The position numbers and the translations under genes were made by a program. This document shows, in pieces, positions 8,604 to 17,453 of a DNA stretch of 64,000 bases (within the stretch, counting starts at the first letter, position 1; each line of letters starts with the position of its first letter). The notes under the pieces were generated by a model, which saw nothing but the letters and a program-made list of their open reading frames with translations, was not told where the DNA came from and searched no databases. Origin of the DNA: Bacteroidales bacterium (GTDB taxonomy: Bacteria; Bacteroidota; Bacteroidia; Bacteroidales; UBA1402); assembly GCA_017464285.1 (NCBI GenBank), contig JAFUDT010000006.1, forward strand, positions 62,001 to 126,000. Direction: 5' to 3'.

Positions 8604-9557
8604 TCAAAGGCTCTCGAGAATTCTCTTGAGGACGGTCTGGGCCGAGATCTCGCGGTTGGCGGCTTCGGGGATGACAATCGACTGCGGGCTTTCGATTACG
8701 TCGTCGGTCACGATCATGTTGCGGCGGACCGGCAGACAATGCATGAAGTAGGCATTGTCGGTCCAGCTCATGTGTTCGGTGTCGATGGTCCAGCTGCGGT
8801 CTTTGCAGATGACCTGTCCGTAGTGGGGATCGCGGTAGGCGGCCCAGTTCTTGGCATAGACAAAATCGGCGCCCTCGAGGGCTTTGCGCTGGTCGTATTC
8901 CACCTTGGCGCGTCCGACGAATTTCGGATCCAGTTCATACCCTTCCGGATGAGTGATGACAAATTCGTAGTCGGTGGCATTCATCATCTCGGCAAAACTG
9001 TTGGGCACGGCCTGCGGCAGGGCCTTGGGATGCGGTGCCCAGCTCATGACTACCTTGGGACGGTCTTTTTTCTTGTATTCCTCGATGGTGATCAGGTCGG
9101 CAAAACTCTGCAGCGGATGGCGGGTGGCAGCCTCCATGCTGAAGACAGGCTTGCCGGAATACTGGATGAACTGGTTGAGTATTTTTTCGTTGTAGTCGTC
9201 TTCCTTGCTTTCGAAGCGGGCAAAGGAGCGTACGCCGATCACATCGCAGTAGCAGCCCATCACGGGGATGGCTTCGAGCAGATGTTCCGACTTGTCGCCG
9301 TCCATAATGACTCCGCGTTCGGTCTCCAGCTTCCAGGCGCCTTGGTTCACGTCCAGCACGATGACGTTCATACCCAGGTTCATGGCGGCTTTCTGGGTGC
9401 TGAGCCGGGTGCGCAGGCTGTTGTTGAAGAAGATGAGCAGGGCAGTGCGATTGCGGCCCAGCTCTTGCCAGGCAAAGCGGTTTTTCTTGATTTCCAGGGC
9501 TTCTTTGACAGCGCCTTTTATGTCGCCCAGATCATTGACGGAAGTGAAGTGTCTCAT
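8604..9557 (-). CDS. argF': N-succinylornithine carbamoyltransferase (ArgF' type)
   Basis: 317-residue transcarbamylase that carbamoylates an N-acylated ornithine in the Bacteroidetes arginine pathway. The carbamoyl phosphate motif is FFNNSLRTRLST (43-54). LDVNQGAWKLETERGVIMDG, HPLQSFADL and MHCLPVRRN follow the Bacteroides fragilis succinylornithine enzyme closely. Position 90, which decides between acetylornithine (Glu) and succinylornithine (Pro) use, is Ser here (DGDKSEHLLEA). Published mutants of the Xanthomonas enzyme with Ser at this site use succinylornithine, so that substrate is expected. The start is ATG 9557 (MRHFTSVNDL). A longer reading to 9659 adds low-complexity sequence overlapping proA and was rejected. 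Last gene of the cluster, 19 bases after proA. Confidence 0.92.
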   Translation of the reverse strand: MRHFTSVNDLGDIKGAVKEALEIKKNRFAWQELGRNRTALLIFFNNSLRTRLSTQKAAMNLGMNVIVLDVNQGAWKLETERGVIMDGDKSEHLLEAIPVMGCYCDVIGVRSFARFESKEDDYNEKILNQFIQYSGKPVFSMEAATRHPLQSFADLITIEEYKKKDRPKVVMSWAPHPKALPQAVPNSFAEMMNATDYEFVITHPEGYELDPKFVGRAKVEYDQRKALEGADFVYAKNWAAYRDPHYGQVICKDRSWTIDTEHMSWTDNAYFMHCLPVRRNMIVTDDVIESPQSIVIPEAANREISAQTVLKRILESL

Positions 9558-9576
9558 AATGGAAGTGGTTTTTCTG

Positions 9577-10827
9577 TTAGGATTGACGTGTCTGGCCGTT
9601 GCCTTCGACGATATACTTGTATGTGGTGATTTCGGGCAGGGCCATGGGGCCGCGGGCATGCATTTTCTGGGTGCTGATGCCTATTTCGGCTCCGAAGCCG
9701 AACTGGCCGCCGTCGGTAAAGGCGGTCGAGACATTGGCATAGACACAGGAGGCATCGACTTTCTGTTCGAAAAGCCGGATGTGCTCACTGTTCTCGCTGA
9801 CGATGGCCTCGCTGTGTTTCGAAGAATAGCGCCGGATGTGGGTCAGGGCCTCTTCGAGGCTGTTGACGGTCTTGACGGCCATTTTGTAGTCGAGAAACTC
9901 GGTGCCGAAATGTTCGGGCTGCGCCGGGCAGAGCAGCGTGTCGGGATAATGTCCCTGCAGGGCCCGGTAGGCGGGCTCGTCGGCGTAGATGGTCACCCCG
10001 GACTGGGCCAAGGCCTGGCAGAGGGCAGGCAGGTCGCCGAGGCGGGCTGCATGGACAATGAGGCAGTCCAGCGCGTTGCAGACGCTCACGCGCCGCGTCT
10101 TGGCATTGTGGACGATAGCGGCTCCTTTGGCCAGATCGCCCTCATCGTCGAAATAGGTATGGCAGATGCCGGCCCCAGTTTCGATAACAGGCACGCGGGC
10201 ATGGCTGCGCACAAAATCGATGAGCGACTTGCTGCCGCGGGGGATGATCAGATCGACATAATCGACGGCTTCGAGCAACTCCTGGGTCGCGGCATGGTCG
10301 TCGGGCATGAGCATGACCGTGTCGGGGTCGATGCCGAAGCGCTCCATCTGGTGATGGATGATGCCGACGGTGGCCACGTTCGAGTCGTGGGCATCGGAGC
10401 CGCCCTTCAGGATGCAGGCATTGCCGGCCTTCAGACACAGGCTGGCCACATCGAGCGTGACATTGGGCCGGGCCTCGTAGATGATGCCGATTACTCCGAA
10501 GGGTACGCGCACTTTACGGATTATCATTCCGTTGGGCCGGGTAGTCTCACTCAGGACCTCGCCCACCGGGGTGGGCAGGGAGGCAACCTGACGCATGTCG
10601 GCGGCAATGCCGCGCAGGCGTTCGGGAGTAAGTTTGAGACGGTCGTATTTGGGATTGGCCGGGTCCATACGGGCCAGATCTTTTTGATTTTCGCCGAGAA
10701 TATAATCGAGCTTTTCCTCCAATTCATCGGCGATATGACACAGCAGCCGGCTGATGACAGCATCGGAGATGCCGGTCAGGGCGCGGGAGGCTTTTTGGAC
10801 AGCCTGAAAACGTGTGGTCAGATTCAT
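9577..10827 (-). CDS. proA: gamma-glutamyl phosphate reductase
   Basis: 416-residue ProA, the second step of proline synthesis: NADPH-dependent reduction of gamma-glutamyl phosphate to glutamate semialdehyde. It is a typical aldehyde-dehydrogenase-fold protein of normal length. [17 protein letters not shown] and [11 protein letters not shown] form the cofactor region, the catalytic Cys lies in [15 protein letters not shown], and the C-terminus has [20 protein letters not shown]. Its ATG overlaps the proB stop by four bases, so translation is coupled to the kinase that makes its unstable substrate. Sits between proB and argF'. Confidence 0.96.
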   Translation of the reverse strand: MNLTTRFQAVQKASRALTGISDAVISRLLCHIADELEEKLDYILGENQKDLARMDPANPKYDRLKLTPERLRGIAADMRQVASLPTPVGEVLSETTRPNGMIIRKVRVPFGVIGIIYEARPNVTLDVASLCLKAGNACILKGGSDAHDSNVATVGIIHHQMERFGIDPDTVMLMPDDHAATQELLEAVDYVDLIIPRGSKSLIDFVRSHARVPVIETGAGICHTYFDDEGDLAKGAAIVHNAKTRRVSVCNALDCLIVHAARLGDLPALCQALAQSGVTIYADEPAYRALQGHYPDTLLCPAQPEHFGTEFLDYKMAVKTVNSLEEALTHIRRYSSKHSEAIVSENSEHIRLFEQKVDASCVYANVSTAFTDGGQFGFGAEIGISTQKMHARGPMALPEITTYKYIVEGNGQTRQS

Positions 10828-11927
10828 GGTTCCAGATATAGATAATCGTAATGGATAAGGGCTTTTTGTCCTTTCTTGCCCAGGCTGCGCCGGGCTGTTT
10901 CACTGTCGCAGCGGATTTTGCCTACGCCCAGCACCGTTCCGTCGGGACTGACAATACGCACAATGTCTCCTTTCTCAAACTCGCCCTCGATATGGTCGAT
11001 GCCCACGGGCAGGAGGCTGCGTGCCTGCGATGAGCCCAGGGCCTGCAGACAGCCCTCGTTGATGTGCAGTTCGCCTTTGGCGAAGCCTTCGCTGTGGGCA
11101 ATCCATTTTTTGACGGCCGAGGACCTTTTTTCTGCGATGAAGCGGGTACAGGGAACACTGGGCCCGGCAGAGACCAGGTCGGTGATAATGCCCTCGCGGC
11201 GGCCGTTGGCAATGACGACAGTGATACCTTCCTCGGCCACTTTGGCGGCGATGCCGTATTTGCTACGCATGCCGCCGCGTCCGAAGGACGACTTGTTTTG
11301 GGTGATATAGGTGCTGATGTCCTGGCGGGGCTGCACTTCGCGAATGAGCTCGGCGCCGCAGGCCGGGTCGCCCTGGAAGATGCCGTCGACATTGCTGAGC
11401 ATGATCAGCAGTTCGGCATTCATCATGCTGGCTATCAGGCCAGAGAGTTCGTCGTTGTCGGTAAACATGAGCTCGGTGACCGAAACTGTGTCGTTTTCGT
11501 TGATGACGGGCACCACGCCATTGTCCAACATCACTTCCATGCACCTTTTCTGGTTGAGGTAATGACGTCGGTCGGCAAAATTCTCCTTGGTGGTGAGCAC
11601 CTGTCCGCAGACAATGCCGTGATCGCGGAATAAGGCGTAGTAGCGGTTGATGAGAATAGCCTGCCCGACAGCCGAAAACAGCTGCCGCTGCTCTACCTGG
11701 TCGAGTTTGCGCTGAGGCTGGACCTCACTGCGGCCGGAGGCCACCGCCCCCGAGGAGACCAGTATGACTTCCATTCCCTTTTTATGCAGTTCGGCCACCT
11801 GATCGACCAGGGCGGACATACGGGTCACGTCCAGCGTGCCGTCGGGGCGGCTGAGCACCTGGCTGCCTATCTTGACGACTATGCGCCGATAGGCAGGTGT
11901 AAGGGGATGGCGGCTGTCTTTTAGCAT
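10824..11927 (-). CDS. proB: glutamate 5-kinase
   Basis: 367-residue ProB, the first and usually proline-inhibited step of proline synthesis. The amino-acid kinase domain begins with [10 protein letters not shown] and carries [24 protein letters not shown] and [12 protein letters not shown], followed by [21 protein letters not shown]-terminal PUA domain (about residues 280-360: [14 protein letters not shown] ... [14 protein letters not shown]) is present, as in the long form of the enzyme. It overlaps proC upstream by seven bases and proA downstream by four. Cytoplasmic. Confidence 0.96.
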   Translation of the reverse strand: MLKDSRHPLTPAYRRIVVKIGSQVLSRPDGTLDVTRMSALVDQVAELHKKGMEVILVSSGAVASGRSEVQPQRKLDQVEQRQLFSAVGQAILINRYYALFRDHGIVCGQVLTTKENFADRRHYLNQKRCMEVMLDNGVVPVINENDTVSVTELMFTDNDELSGLIASMMNAELLIMLSNVDGIFQGDPACGAELIREVQPRQDISTYITQNKSSFGRGGMRSKYGIAAKVAEEGITVVIANGRREGIITDLVSAGPSVPCTRFIAEKRSSAVKKWIAHSEGFAKGELHINEGCLQALGSSQARSLLPVGIDHIEGEFEKGDIVRIVSPDGTVLGVGKIRCDSETARRSLGKKGQKALIHYDYLYLEP

Positions 11928-12706
11928 TGGCTGGCTTTGATTCCCTGGATAACGGAATGGCTGAATCCGGCAGCCTCCATGGCGTTGAGTCCTTTGATGG
12001 TGATACCGCCGGGGGTGGTCACTTTGTCGATTTCCTCTTCGGGGTGGCTTTGGTGCTGCAGGAGCAGCTCGGCAGCTCCCTTCATGGTCTGGGCCACCAT
12101 GCGGGTGGCTTCTTCGGGACGGAATCCCATCTCGACGGCAGCCTGGACGGCTGCACGGACAAAGCGCAGGGCATAGGCCGTTCCGCAGGAAGTCAGAGCT
12201 GTGCCGGCCGACATCTTGGCTTCGGGAATCACGGCCACCTGACCCAGCGGACGGAACAGGGAAAGAATTCGTTCTTGCTGTTCGGATCCGATATTGGCTG
12301 TCGAAAACAGGCTCATGCTCTGACCCACGGCAATGGCGGTGTTGGGAATCAGTCTCAGACAGGGCATCTCCTGCAAATGTTCCGGCAGCCAGGCGAAAAT
12401 CTGTTCAAAACTGACACCGGCGGCAATGACGACCAGTGTCTGACGGGCTTCCAGAACGGAGGCTATCTCGGTGAGTATCATCTCCACCAGCCAGGGCTTG
12501 ACGGCGACTACCACCACGTTGCAACGGGCGGCAGCCGTGTTGTCCTGGCCGCAGTTGAGTTGCGGAAACTCATCCTGCAGGCGTTTGAGGTTGTCGGCGG
12601 CGATGTCCGAAACAAAAATGTCGCGGGCGGCTATGTCGCCGGCGGCGGCCAGCCCTCTGGCCACGGCTCCGCCCATGTTGCCGGCGCCGATGATTCCTAT
12701 GGTCAT
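11921..12706 (-). CDS. proC: pyrroline-5-carboxylate reductase
   Basis: 261-residue ProC, the last step of proline synthesis. The N-terminal Rossmann motif is IGIIGAGNMGGAVARGL. The family signature around VTTPGGITIKGLNAME lies near the C-terminus, and SAGTALTSCGTAYALRF matches the substrate-binding helix. Length is normal. The start overlaps the argD stop as ATGA and the stop overlaps proB, so proC, proB and proA form a coupled proline block set inside the arginine genes, a sensible grouping because both pathways start from glutamate. Confidence 0.95.
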   Translation of the reverse strand: MTIGIIGAGNMGGAVARGLAAAGDIAARDIFVSDIAADNLKRLQDEFPQLNCGQDNTAAARCNVVVVAVKPWLVEMILTEIASVLEARQTLVVIAAGVSFEQIFAWLPEHLQEMPCLRLIPNTAIAVGQSMSLFSTANIGSEQQERILSLFRPLGQVAVIPEAKMSAGTALTSCGTAYALRFVRAAVQAAVEMGFRPEEATRMVAQTMKGAAELLLQHQSHPEEEIDKVTTPGGITIKGLNAMEAAGFSHSVIQGIKASQC

Positions 12707-13827
12707 GACAAAAGTTTTTTGAGTTTGACGATAAAGCTCTCGGCCTGCTGAGGGCTCAGACAGAGCGGCGGCAGCAGCCGGAGGACCTGGGTGCCGCTGA
12801 CCCCTGTGAATACGTGTTCCTGGTAGAGAAGCTGCTGGCGCAGCTGCTTGACCGGCTCGTCAAATTCCAGGCCGATCATCAGTCCGCGGCCGCGTACTTC
12901 CTTGATGCGGGGCATCTCCCGACAGGCCTCCATCAGCATCTGCCCCACAGAAGCGGCATTTTCGATGAGATGCTCCTGTTCGATGACATCCAGTACGGCC
13001 AGTGCGGCTGTGCAGGCCAGATGGTTGCCGCCGAAGGTGGTGCCCAGCTGGCCATAGACGGCCTCGAAGGCCGGGCTGATGAGTAGTCCGGCCATGGGAA
13101 AACCGTTGCCGATGCCTTTGGCAACTGTGATCAAATCGGGGCGGATGCCGCTGTACTGGTGGGCAAAGAAGCGTCCGCTGCGGCCGTAGCCCGACTGTAT
13201 TTCATCGAGAATGAGCACGGTGCCGGTTTCGCTACAGGACTGGCGCAGTCCGCGCAGGAACTCGTCATCGGGCAGGCGGACACCGCCTACTCCCTGTATG
13301 CCCTCGATAATCACTGCGCAGACATCTTGCGCTGCCAGCGTCTTGCGGACCGCCTCCAGATCGTTGAGCGGCAAAAAGCAGACTTCCAGCCCCTCATTGA
13401 CGGGAGCAACGATTTTGGGATTGTCGGTGACCCGGACAGCGGCCGAGGTGCGGCCGTGAAAGGCTTTGCCGAAGGCGACCACTTTGCGGCGTCCGTTGTG
13501 GAAGGAGGCCAGTTTCAGGGCATTCTCGTTGGCCTCGGCCCCCGAATTGATCAGGAAGAGCCGGTAGTCATCATAGCCGCAGGCCTTGCCCAGCCGCCCG
13601 GCCAGTTCTACTTGCAGGCTGTTGACCACGGAGTTGGAATAGAATCCCAGCCGGCCCACCTGCTCGGAAATCTTCCGGACATAGTGCGGATGGGCGTGGC
13701 CTATGGAGATGACCGCGTGTCCGCCATAGAGGTCCAGATAGGCCTGCCCCCGGTCGTCCCAGACCTGGCAGCCCTGTCCTTTGACTATGTTTACATCGAA
13801 AAGTGGATAGACGTCAAATAGTTTCAT
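12703..13827 (-). CDS. argD: acetyl/succinyl-ornithine aminotransferase
   Basis: 374-residue PLP-dependent class III aminotransferase of the arginine pathway (N-acyl-glutamate semialdehyde to N-acyl-ornithine). Visible features: DLYGGHAVISIGHAHP, INSGAEANENALKLA, FHGRTSAAV, the PLP Asp region LILDEIQSGYGR, and the PLP Lys in LITVAKGIGNGFPM. The start is ATG 13827 (MKLFDVYPLFDVN), six bases after the argC stop. A longer frame to 13866 would run into argC. Since the downstream transcarbamylase looks succinylornithine-specific, this enzyme probably works on the succinylated substrate, but the sequence alone does not settle it. Confidence 0.94.
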   Translation of the reverse strand: MKLFDVYPLFDVNIVKGQGCQVWDDRGQAYLDLYGGHAVISIGHAHPHYVRKISEQVGRLGFYSNSVVNSLQVELAGRLGKACGYDDYRLFLINSGAEANENALKLASFHNGRRKVVAFGKAFHGRTSAAVRVTDNPKIVAPVNEGLEVCFLPLNDLEAVRKTLAAQDVCAVIIEGIQGVGGVRLPDDEFLRGLRQSCSETGTVLILDEIQSGYGRSGRFFAHQYSGIRPDLITVAKGIGNGFPMAGLLISPAFEAVYGQLGTTFGGNHLACTAALAVLDVIEQEHLIENAASVGQMLMEACREMPRIKEVRGRGLMIGLEFDEPVKQLRQQLLYQEHVFTGVSGTQVLRLLPPLCLSPQQAESFIVKLKKLLS

Positions 13828-13832
13828 GGCAG

Positions 13833-14795
13833 TTAAAATCCGATATTTTTCAGTTGAAGGCCGCATTTCTCATCCAGCCCGAACATCAGGTTCATATTTT
13901 GGACAGCCTGTCCGGAGGCTCCTTTCAGCAGATTGTCGATGACAGAGAGTATCAGGAGCTTGTCGCCGTGTTTCTCGACATGGACCAGGGCCTTGTTGGT
14001 GCTGACCACCTGCTTTAGGTCGATATTGGCGGGGCAGACAAATGTGAAGGCAGCCTCCCGATAGTAGTCCTGATACAGTTTTTCGGCCTCGTCCTGCGTC
14101 AGTGGGCAGTCGGTATAGACCGAAGCGAAAATGCCGCGGGCGAAGTCGCCGCGCAGCGGCACGAAGTTGACCGCCCGGTCGAATCCCGGCTGCAGCAGCT
14201 GCAGGGAGCGGACAATCTCCTTGAGGTGCTGGTGCTCGAAGGCCTTGTAGGCCGAGATGTTGTCGTTGCGCCAGCTGAAATGCGTCGTGGCGCCGGGCTT
14301 GACTCCGGCCCCGGTCGAACCGGTGATGGCCGTCACCTGTACTTCCTGCCGTAAGAGTCCGGCAGCGGCCAGGGGCAGCAGAGCCAGCTGGATGCAGGTG
14401 GCAAAGCAGCCTGGATTGGCTATTTTGACAGCATGTGTGATTTTTTCGCGCTGCAACTCGGGCAGGCCATAGACAAAACCCTCGCTTTCGTCGCGGTAGT
14501 CTTGCGACAGGTCGATGATGCGGACTCCTGAGGGAATCTGGTGTGCTTCGAGAAATTTTCGGCTGTCACCGTGGCCCGAGCAGATGAACAGTACATCGAT
14601 GCTGTCAAGCGGCAGGCTGTCCGTGAAAACCAGGTCGCATTCACCCCACAGCCCGCCGTGGATGGCGGTCACGGGGCTGCCGGCCTGGCTGCTGCTGTGG
14701 ACAAAGACCACTGTTGCCTGAGGGTGGTTGATCAGCACACGCAGCAGTTCGCCCGCCGTATAACCGGCTCCTCCTATGATACCTACTTTGATCAT
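13833..14795 (-). CDS. argC: N-acetyl/N-succinyl-gamma-glutamyl-phosphate reductase
   Basis: 320-residue ArgC, NADPH-dependent reduction of the acyl-glutamyl phosphate. The Rossmann start is VGIIGGAGYTAGELLRVL. The catalytic Cys lies in IANPGCFATCIQLAL, and the conserved His is likely in FEHQHLKEI. GSTGAGVKPGATTHFSWR matches the family. Three bases separate it from argG upstream and six from argD downstream. No argB (acylglutamate kinase) or deacylase gene is in the window, so the pathway is completed elsewhere. Confidence 0.95.
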   Translation of the reverse strand: MIKVGIIGGAGYTAGELLRVLINHPQATVVFVHSSSQAGSPVTAIHGGLWGECDLVFTDSLPLDSIDVLFICSGHGDSRKFLEAHQIPSGVRIIDLSQDYRDESEGFVYGLPELQREKITHAVKIANPGCFATCIQLALLPLAAAGLLRQEVQVTAITGSTGAGVKPGATTHFSWRNDNISAYKAFEHQHLKEIVRSLQLLQPGFDRAVNFVPLRGDFARGIFASVYTDCPLTQDEAEKLYQDYYREAAFTFVCPANIDLKQVVSTNKALVHVEKHGDKLLILSVIDNLLKGASGQAVQNMNLMFGLDEKCGLQLKNIGF

Positions 14796-14798
14796 CGG

Positions 14799-16001
14799 CT
14801 ATTCCTTATGATTGCGTTTCTGTACGTTGTAATAGATTTTCATCTGGTTGCCCATGATCTTGGTGAATCCCTTCACGTCGTCGGCCGACCAAGCCTTGTT
14901 CACCTCGCCGTACTCGCCGAAATCGGTCTTCATCAGGTCGAAACTGCTGTCTATGCCGATGAGGGTATAGCTGTAGGGTCGCAGTTTAAGGAAGACATCG
15001 CCCGTGACATTCTCCTGTGTGCTTTCCAGGAAGGCCTCCATGTCACGCATGACGGGATCCAGGTACTGGGCTTCGTGCAGGAACATGCCGTACCACGTGC
15101 CGATCTGGTCTTTCCAATACTGCTGCCACTTGGTGAGCGTGTGTTTTTCGAGCATCTTGTGGGCGTTGATGATGAGGATGGGTGCGGCGGCCTCGAAGCC
15201 TACCCGGCCCTTGATGCCGATAATCGTATCACCGATGTGCATGTCGCGGCCGATGCCGTAGGCCGAACCAAGGCGTTCGACTTCACGGATGGCCTCAACG
15301 GGATTATCATATTTTTTGCCGTTGACGGCCGACAGCTCCCCCTTGACAAAACCCAGGCACAGTTTCTCGCTTCCTTGTCTGCTTATCTGGCTGGGATAGG
15401 CCTCTTCGGGCAGGGTCTGGTCGGATTTCAGGGTTTCCTTGCCGCCGATGGAGGTTCCCCACAGCCCTTTGTTGATGGAATATTCCATTTTTTTGAAATC
15501 GGCTGTGTATCCTCTCTCTTTCAGGTAGTTGATTTCGTATTCGCGGGTCAGCACCATGTCGCGGGTCGGGGTGATGATCTGGATGTCCGGGGCCAGTATC
15601 TGGAAGGTCAGGTCAAAGCGGACCTGGTCGTTGCCGGCCCCCGTACTGCCGTGAGCAACGTATCTGGCCCCGACCGACTTGGCATAGTTGATGATGGCAA
15701 TCGCCTGGAAGGTGCGCTCCGAGCTGACCGAGATGGGGTAGGTGCCGCCGCGCAGGATATTGCCGAACACCATGTAGCGTATGCTTTTCTCGTAATAGTC
15801 TTTGGTGATGTCGAGCGTGGCGTGCCGGACGGCTCCCAGCCGGTAGGCTTTCTCTTCGATGACCTTCAGCTCTTCCTGGCTGAATCCGCCGGTGTTGGCT
15901 ATGGCCGTATAGACCTCATAGCCCTTTTCCTCGCTCAGGTATTTAACGCAGAAGGAGGTGTCCAGACCTCCGCTGAATGCTAATACAACTTTTTCCTTCA
16001 T
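14799..16001 (-). CDS. argG: argininosuccinate synthase
   Basis: 400-residue ArgG, which joins citrulline and aspartate with ATP. The PP-loop motif is VLAFSGGLDTSFC at residues 6-18. Other conserved stretches include HGSTGAGNDQVRFDL and the block around TPTRDMVLTREYEI. Normal length. Its start lies 10 bases after the GNAT stop and its end three bases from argC, in the same operon. In the succinylated-ornithine route the acyl group must be removed before this step, so a desuccinylase must be encoded elsewhere. Confidence 0.95.
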   Translation of the reverse strand: MKEKVVLAFSGGLDTSFCVKYLSEEKGYEVYTAIANTGGFSQEELKVIEEKAYRLGAVRHATLDITKDYYEKSIRYMVFGNILRGGTYPISVSSERTFQAIAIINYAKSVGARYVAHGSTGAGNDQVRFDLTFQILAPDIQIITPTRDMVLTREYEINYLKERGYTADFKKMEYSINKGLWGTSIGGKETLKSDQTLPEEAYPSQISRQGSEKLCLGFVKGELSAVNGKKYDNPVEAIREVERLGSAYGIGRDMHIGDTIIGIKGRVGFEAAAPILIINAHKMLEKHTLTKWQQYWKDQIGTWYGMFLHEAQYLDPVMRDMEAFLESTQENVTGDVFLKLRPYSYTLIGIDSSFDLMKTDFGEYGEVNKAWSADDVKGFTKIMGNQMKIYYNVQKRNHKE

Positions 16002-16011
16002 AGTATGTCAG

Positions 16012-16560
16012 TTATTTGTCTTCGTGTTCTTTAGGATCGTAGAGCATGGCGGTACACATGCAGAAGCGACGTTTTTTCTCTTGCAGGATGGGGTAGTTGA
16101 CACAGCTCTGGCAGCCTTTCCAGAAGGCTTCGTCGTCGGTCAGCTCGGCAAAGGTCACCGGGCGGTAGCCCAGTTCGTAGTTGATTTTCATGACGGCTGC
16201 ACCGGTGGTCAGTCCGAAGAGCTTGGCCTGGGGAAAACGTTCCCTTGACAGGGCGAAAGCTCTCTGCTTGATTCGCTTGGCCAGCCCGTGACCGCGAAAT
16301 TTCTCCACGACAATCAGGCCTGAATTGGCGACAAACTGCTTGTTGCCCCAGGACTCGATGTAGCAGAAGCCGGCAAATTCGTCCCCCGCCAGAGCTATGA
16401 TGGCTTTACCCTCCAGCATTTTTTGGGAAACGTATTCGTTGGTTCGTTTGGCTATACCGGTACCTCGGACCTTGGCGGCATCTTCAATGGTTTTCAGTAT
16501 GGTGTCGACATAGGGCAAATGACTCTCATTTGCCACCATCACTTCAATTTCATTGTCCAT
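16012..16560 (-). CDS. GNAT acyltransferase in the arg operon, candidate N-acylglutamate synthase
   Basis: 182-residue GNAT-fold protein. The acyl-CoA pyrophosphate loop reads VEKFRGHGLAKRIKQRA (about residues 87-103) after the strand NSGLIVV. AIIALAGDEFAGFCYIE is the usual central beta pair. The C-terminus holds four Cys as CQSC and FCMC, which could bind a metal. Placed between argR and argG, and with no argA or argJ in the window, it is a reasonable candidate for the first committed step, acylation of glutamate. This is inference from position and fold only. The start at ATG 16560 follows an 80-base gap containing a hairpin. Confidence 0.75.
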   Translation of the reverse strand: MDNEIEVMVANESHLPYVDTILKTIEDAAKVRGTGIAKRTNEYVSQKMLEGKAIIALAGDEFAGFCYIESWGNKQFVANSGLIVVEKFRGHGLAKRIKQRAFALSRERFPQAKLFGLTTGAAVMKINYELGYRPVTFAELTDDEAFWKGCQSCVNYPILQEKKRRFCMCTAMLYDPKEHEDK

Positions 16561-16585
16561 GATTCTCTGTTCAATGGCCTTGGCC

Positions 16586-16607
16586 GCTCCCCGGACTTAC
16601 GGGGAGC
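16586..16607 (-). other. hairpin between argR and the GNAT gene
   Basis: Perfect 8-bp G+C-rich stem (GCTCCCCG/CGGGGAGC) with a six-base loop in the 80-base gap. No long T-run follows, so it may be an mRNA stabiliser, a weak terminator or an attenuator that separates argR from the biosynthetic genes. Confidence 0.55.
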
Positions 16608-16640
16608 CGGATGCAGGTCGGTTAGTAGGTTTTATGGTTA

Positions 16641-17117
16641 TCAGTTAATGGGAAGCACTTCGGACAGCGTTCGGACTAACTTGCGCTTGTCCACGCCTTC
16701 GCGGGGAATGACCAGAATGGTGTCGTCCCCGGCGATGGTGCCCAGAATGTTTTTCGAGGAGCGCCGGTCTATTTCGGCAGCGATACCGCCGGCATAGGCC
16801 GGTTTGGTCTTGACAACGGCAAAAGGACCGCAAAAGTCGATGGCCAGAAAGCCGGAGGAAGCGAAATGGGTGTCCTGGGCCTTCATTCTTATGGTCTTGC
16901 CCAGAGATGAGGACTCTTCGGGAAGGACATAGATGTAACCGCCTTCATAGTCGGGCATTTTGGCAATCTTGAGTTGCTTGAGGTCTCTGGACAGTGTGGC
17001 TTGCGTCAGGCTGAAACCTTCTTCTTCCAGTGTCTGCAGCAGTTCTTCCTGGCTGCTGATTTTCTGTTCGTGAACAATCTTGCGAATGCTTTTCAGCCGG
17101 TTAGCTTTGTCTTTCAT
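16641..17117 (-). CDS. argR: arginine repressor
   Basis: 158-residue ArgR. N-terminal winged helix with SQEELLQTLEEEGFSLTQAT and LSRDLKQLKIAK, and a C-terminal arginine-binding, hexamer-forming domain with GTIAGDDTILVI. Length is normal with ATG 17117 (MKDKANRL). The longer frame to 17162 would include the -7 promoter element and a candidate operator, so it was rejected. It is the first gene of the cluster read leftwards to argF' and probably controls the cluster and itself in response to arginine. Confidence 0.93.
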   Translation of the reverse strand: MKDKANRLKSIRKIVHEQKISSQEELLQTLEEEGFSLTQATLSRDLKQLKIAKMPDYEGGYIYVLPEESSSLGKTIRMKAQDTHFASSGFLAIDFCGPFAVVKTKPAYAGGIAAEIDRRSSKNILGTIAGDDTILVIPREGVDKRKLVRTLSEVLPIN

Positions 17118-17131
17118 TGTCTTTTCTCTCT

Positions 17132-17149
17132 TGATGAATAAAAATGCGA
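17132..17149. promoter_or_regulatory. possible ARG box (ArgR operator)
   Basis: TGAATAAAAATGCG within this span fits the ARG box TGAATnnnnATTCA with a perfect left half, an A/T spacer and two mismatches in the right half. It lies between the predicted transcription start and the argR ATG, where a bound repressor would block its own promoter. Confidence 0.4.
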
Positions 17150-17159
17150 AATGAGCCTG

Positions 17160-17190
17160 CAAAAATATACAGAAATCGAAAACGGTGCAA
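17160..17190 (-). promoter_or_regulatory. argR promoter
   Basis: On the minus strand TTG (17190-17188), 20 bases, then TATTTTTG (17167-17160): a good match to the Bacteroidetes TTTG-N19/20-TAnnTTTG promoter, about 45 bases before the argR start. Confidence 0.65.
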
Positions 17191-17255
17191 GGTTTCCGGT
17201 GAAAAATTCATTAAAAATGAATATGTGGTTTTTATGCAAAAGCCGGAAAATAGGA

Positions 17256-17290
17256 AGACCTTGACTGAAACGGTTTTCCAATCAAGGTCT
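17256..17290 (-). terminator. hairpin after tRNA-Gln
   Basis: AGACCTTGA (17256-17264) pairs with TCAAGGTCT (17282-17290) eight bases past the tRNA 3' end. The loop is 17 bases and a short T-rich stretch follows on the minus strand, so it may end the tRNA transcript. Confidence 0.5.
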
Positions 17291-17297
17291 CCGAAGG

Positions 17298-17368
17298 TTG
17301 TCCAAGGCGGATTCGAACCACCACAGGCAGTACCAAAAACTGCAGTGCTACCATTACACCATTGGACA
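17298..17368 (-). tRNA. tRNA-Gln (anticodon TTG)
   Basis: 71-base cloverleaf on the minus strand: acceptor TGTCCAA/TTGGACA, D-arm GTG...CAC, anticodon stem GCAGT/ACTGC with loop TTTTGGT (anticodon TTG, reading CAA), T-arm with TTCGAAT, discriminator A. The following bases are CCT, so CCA is not encoded. Confidence 0.95.
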
Positions 17369-17453
17369 ATCCCGATTTGCTTTTCTGAAAAGAGCGTGCG
17401 AAATTAATGAGTTTTGCCGACAGCTGCAAATCTCGGGGCTTTTTTCCCGATTT

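Noticed and set aside
9268-10845. 525-codon plus-strand frame over argF' and proA
   Set aside because: Antisense to two clear enzymes; low-complexity Gly/Ala/Asp-rich translation without domains.
14541-15983. 480-codon plus-strand frame over argG
   Set aside because: Antisense shadow of argG and argC; no motif seen.
17206-17222. ATTCATTAAAAATGAAT palindrome as an ARG box
   Set aside because: The half-sites are in the reverse order of an ArgR operator (ATTCAT before ATGAAT), and it lies upstream of the argR promoter.
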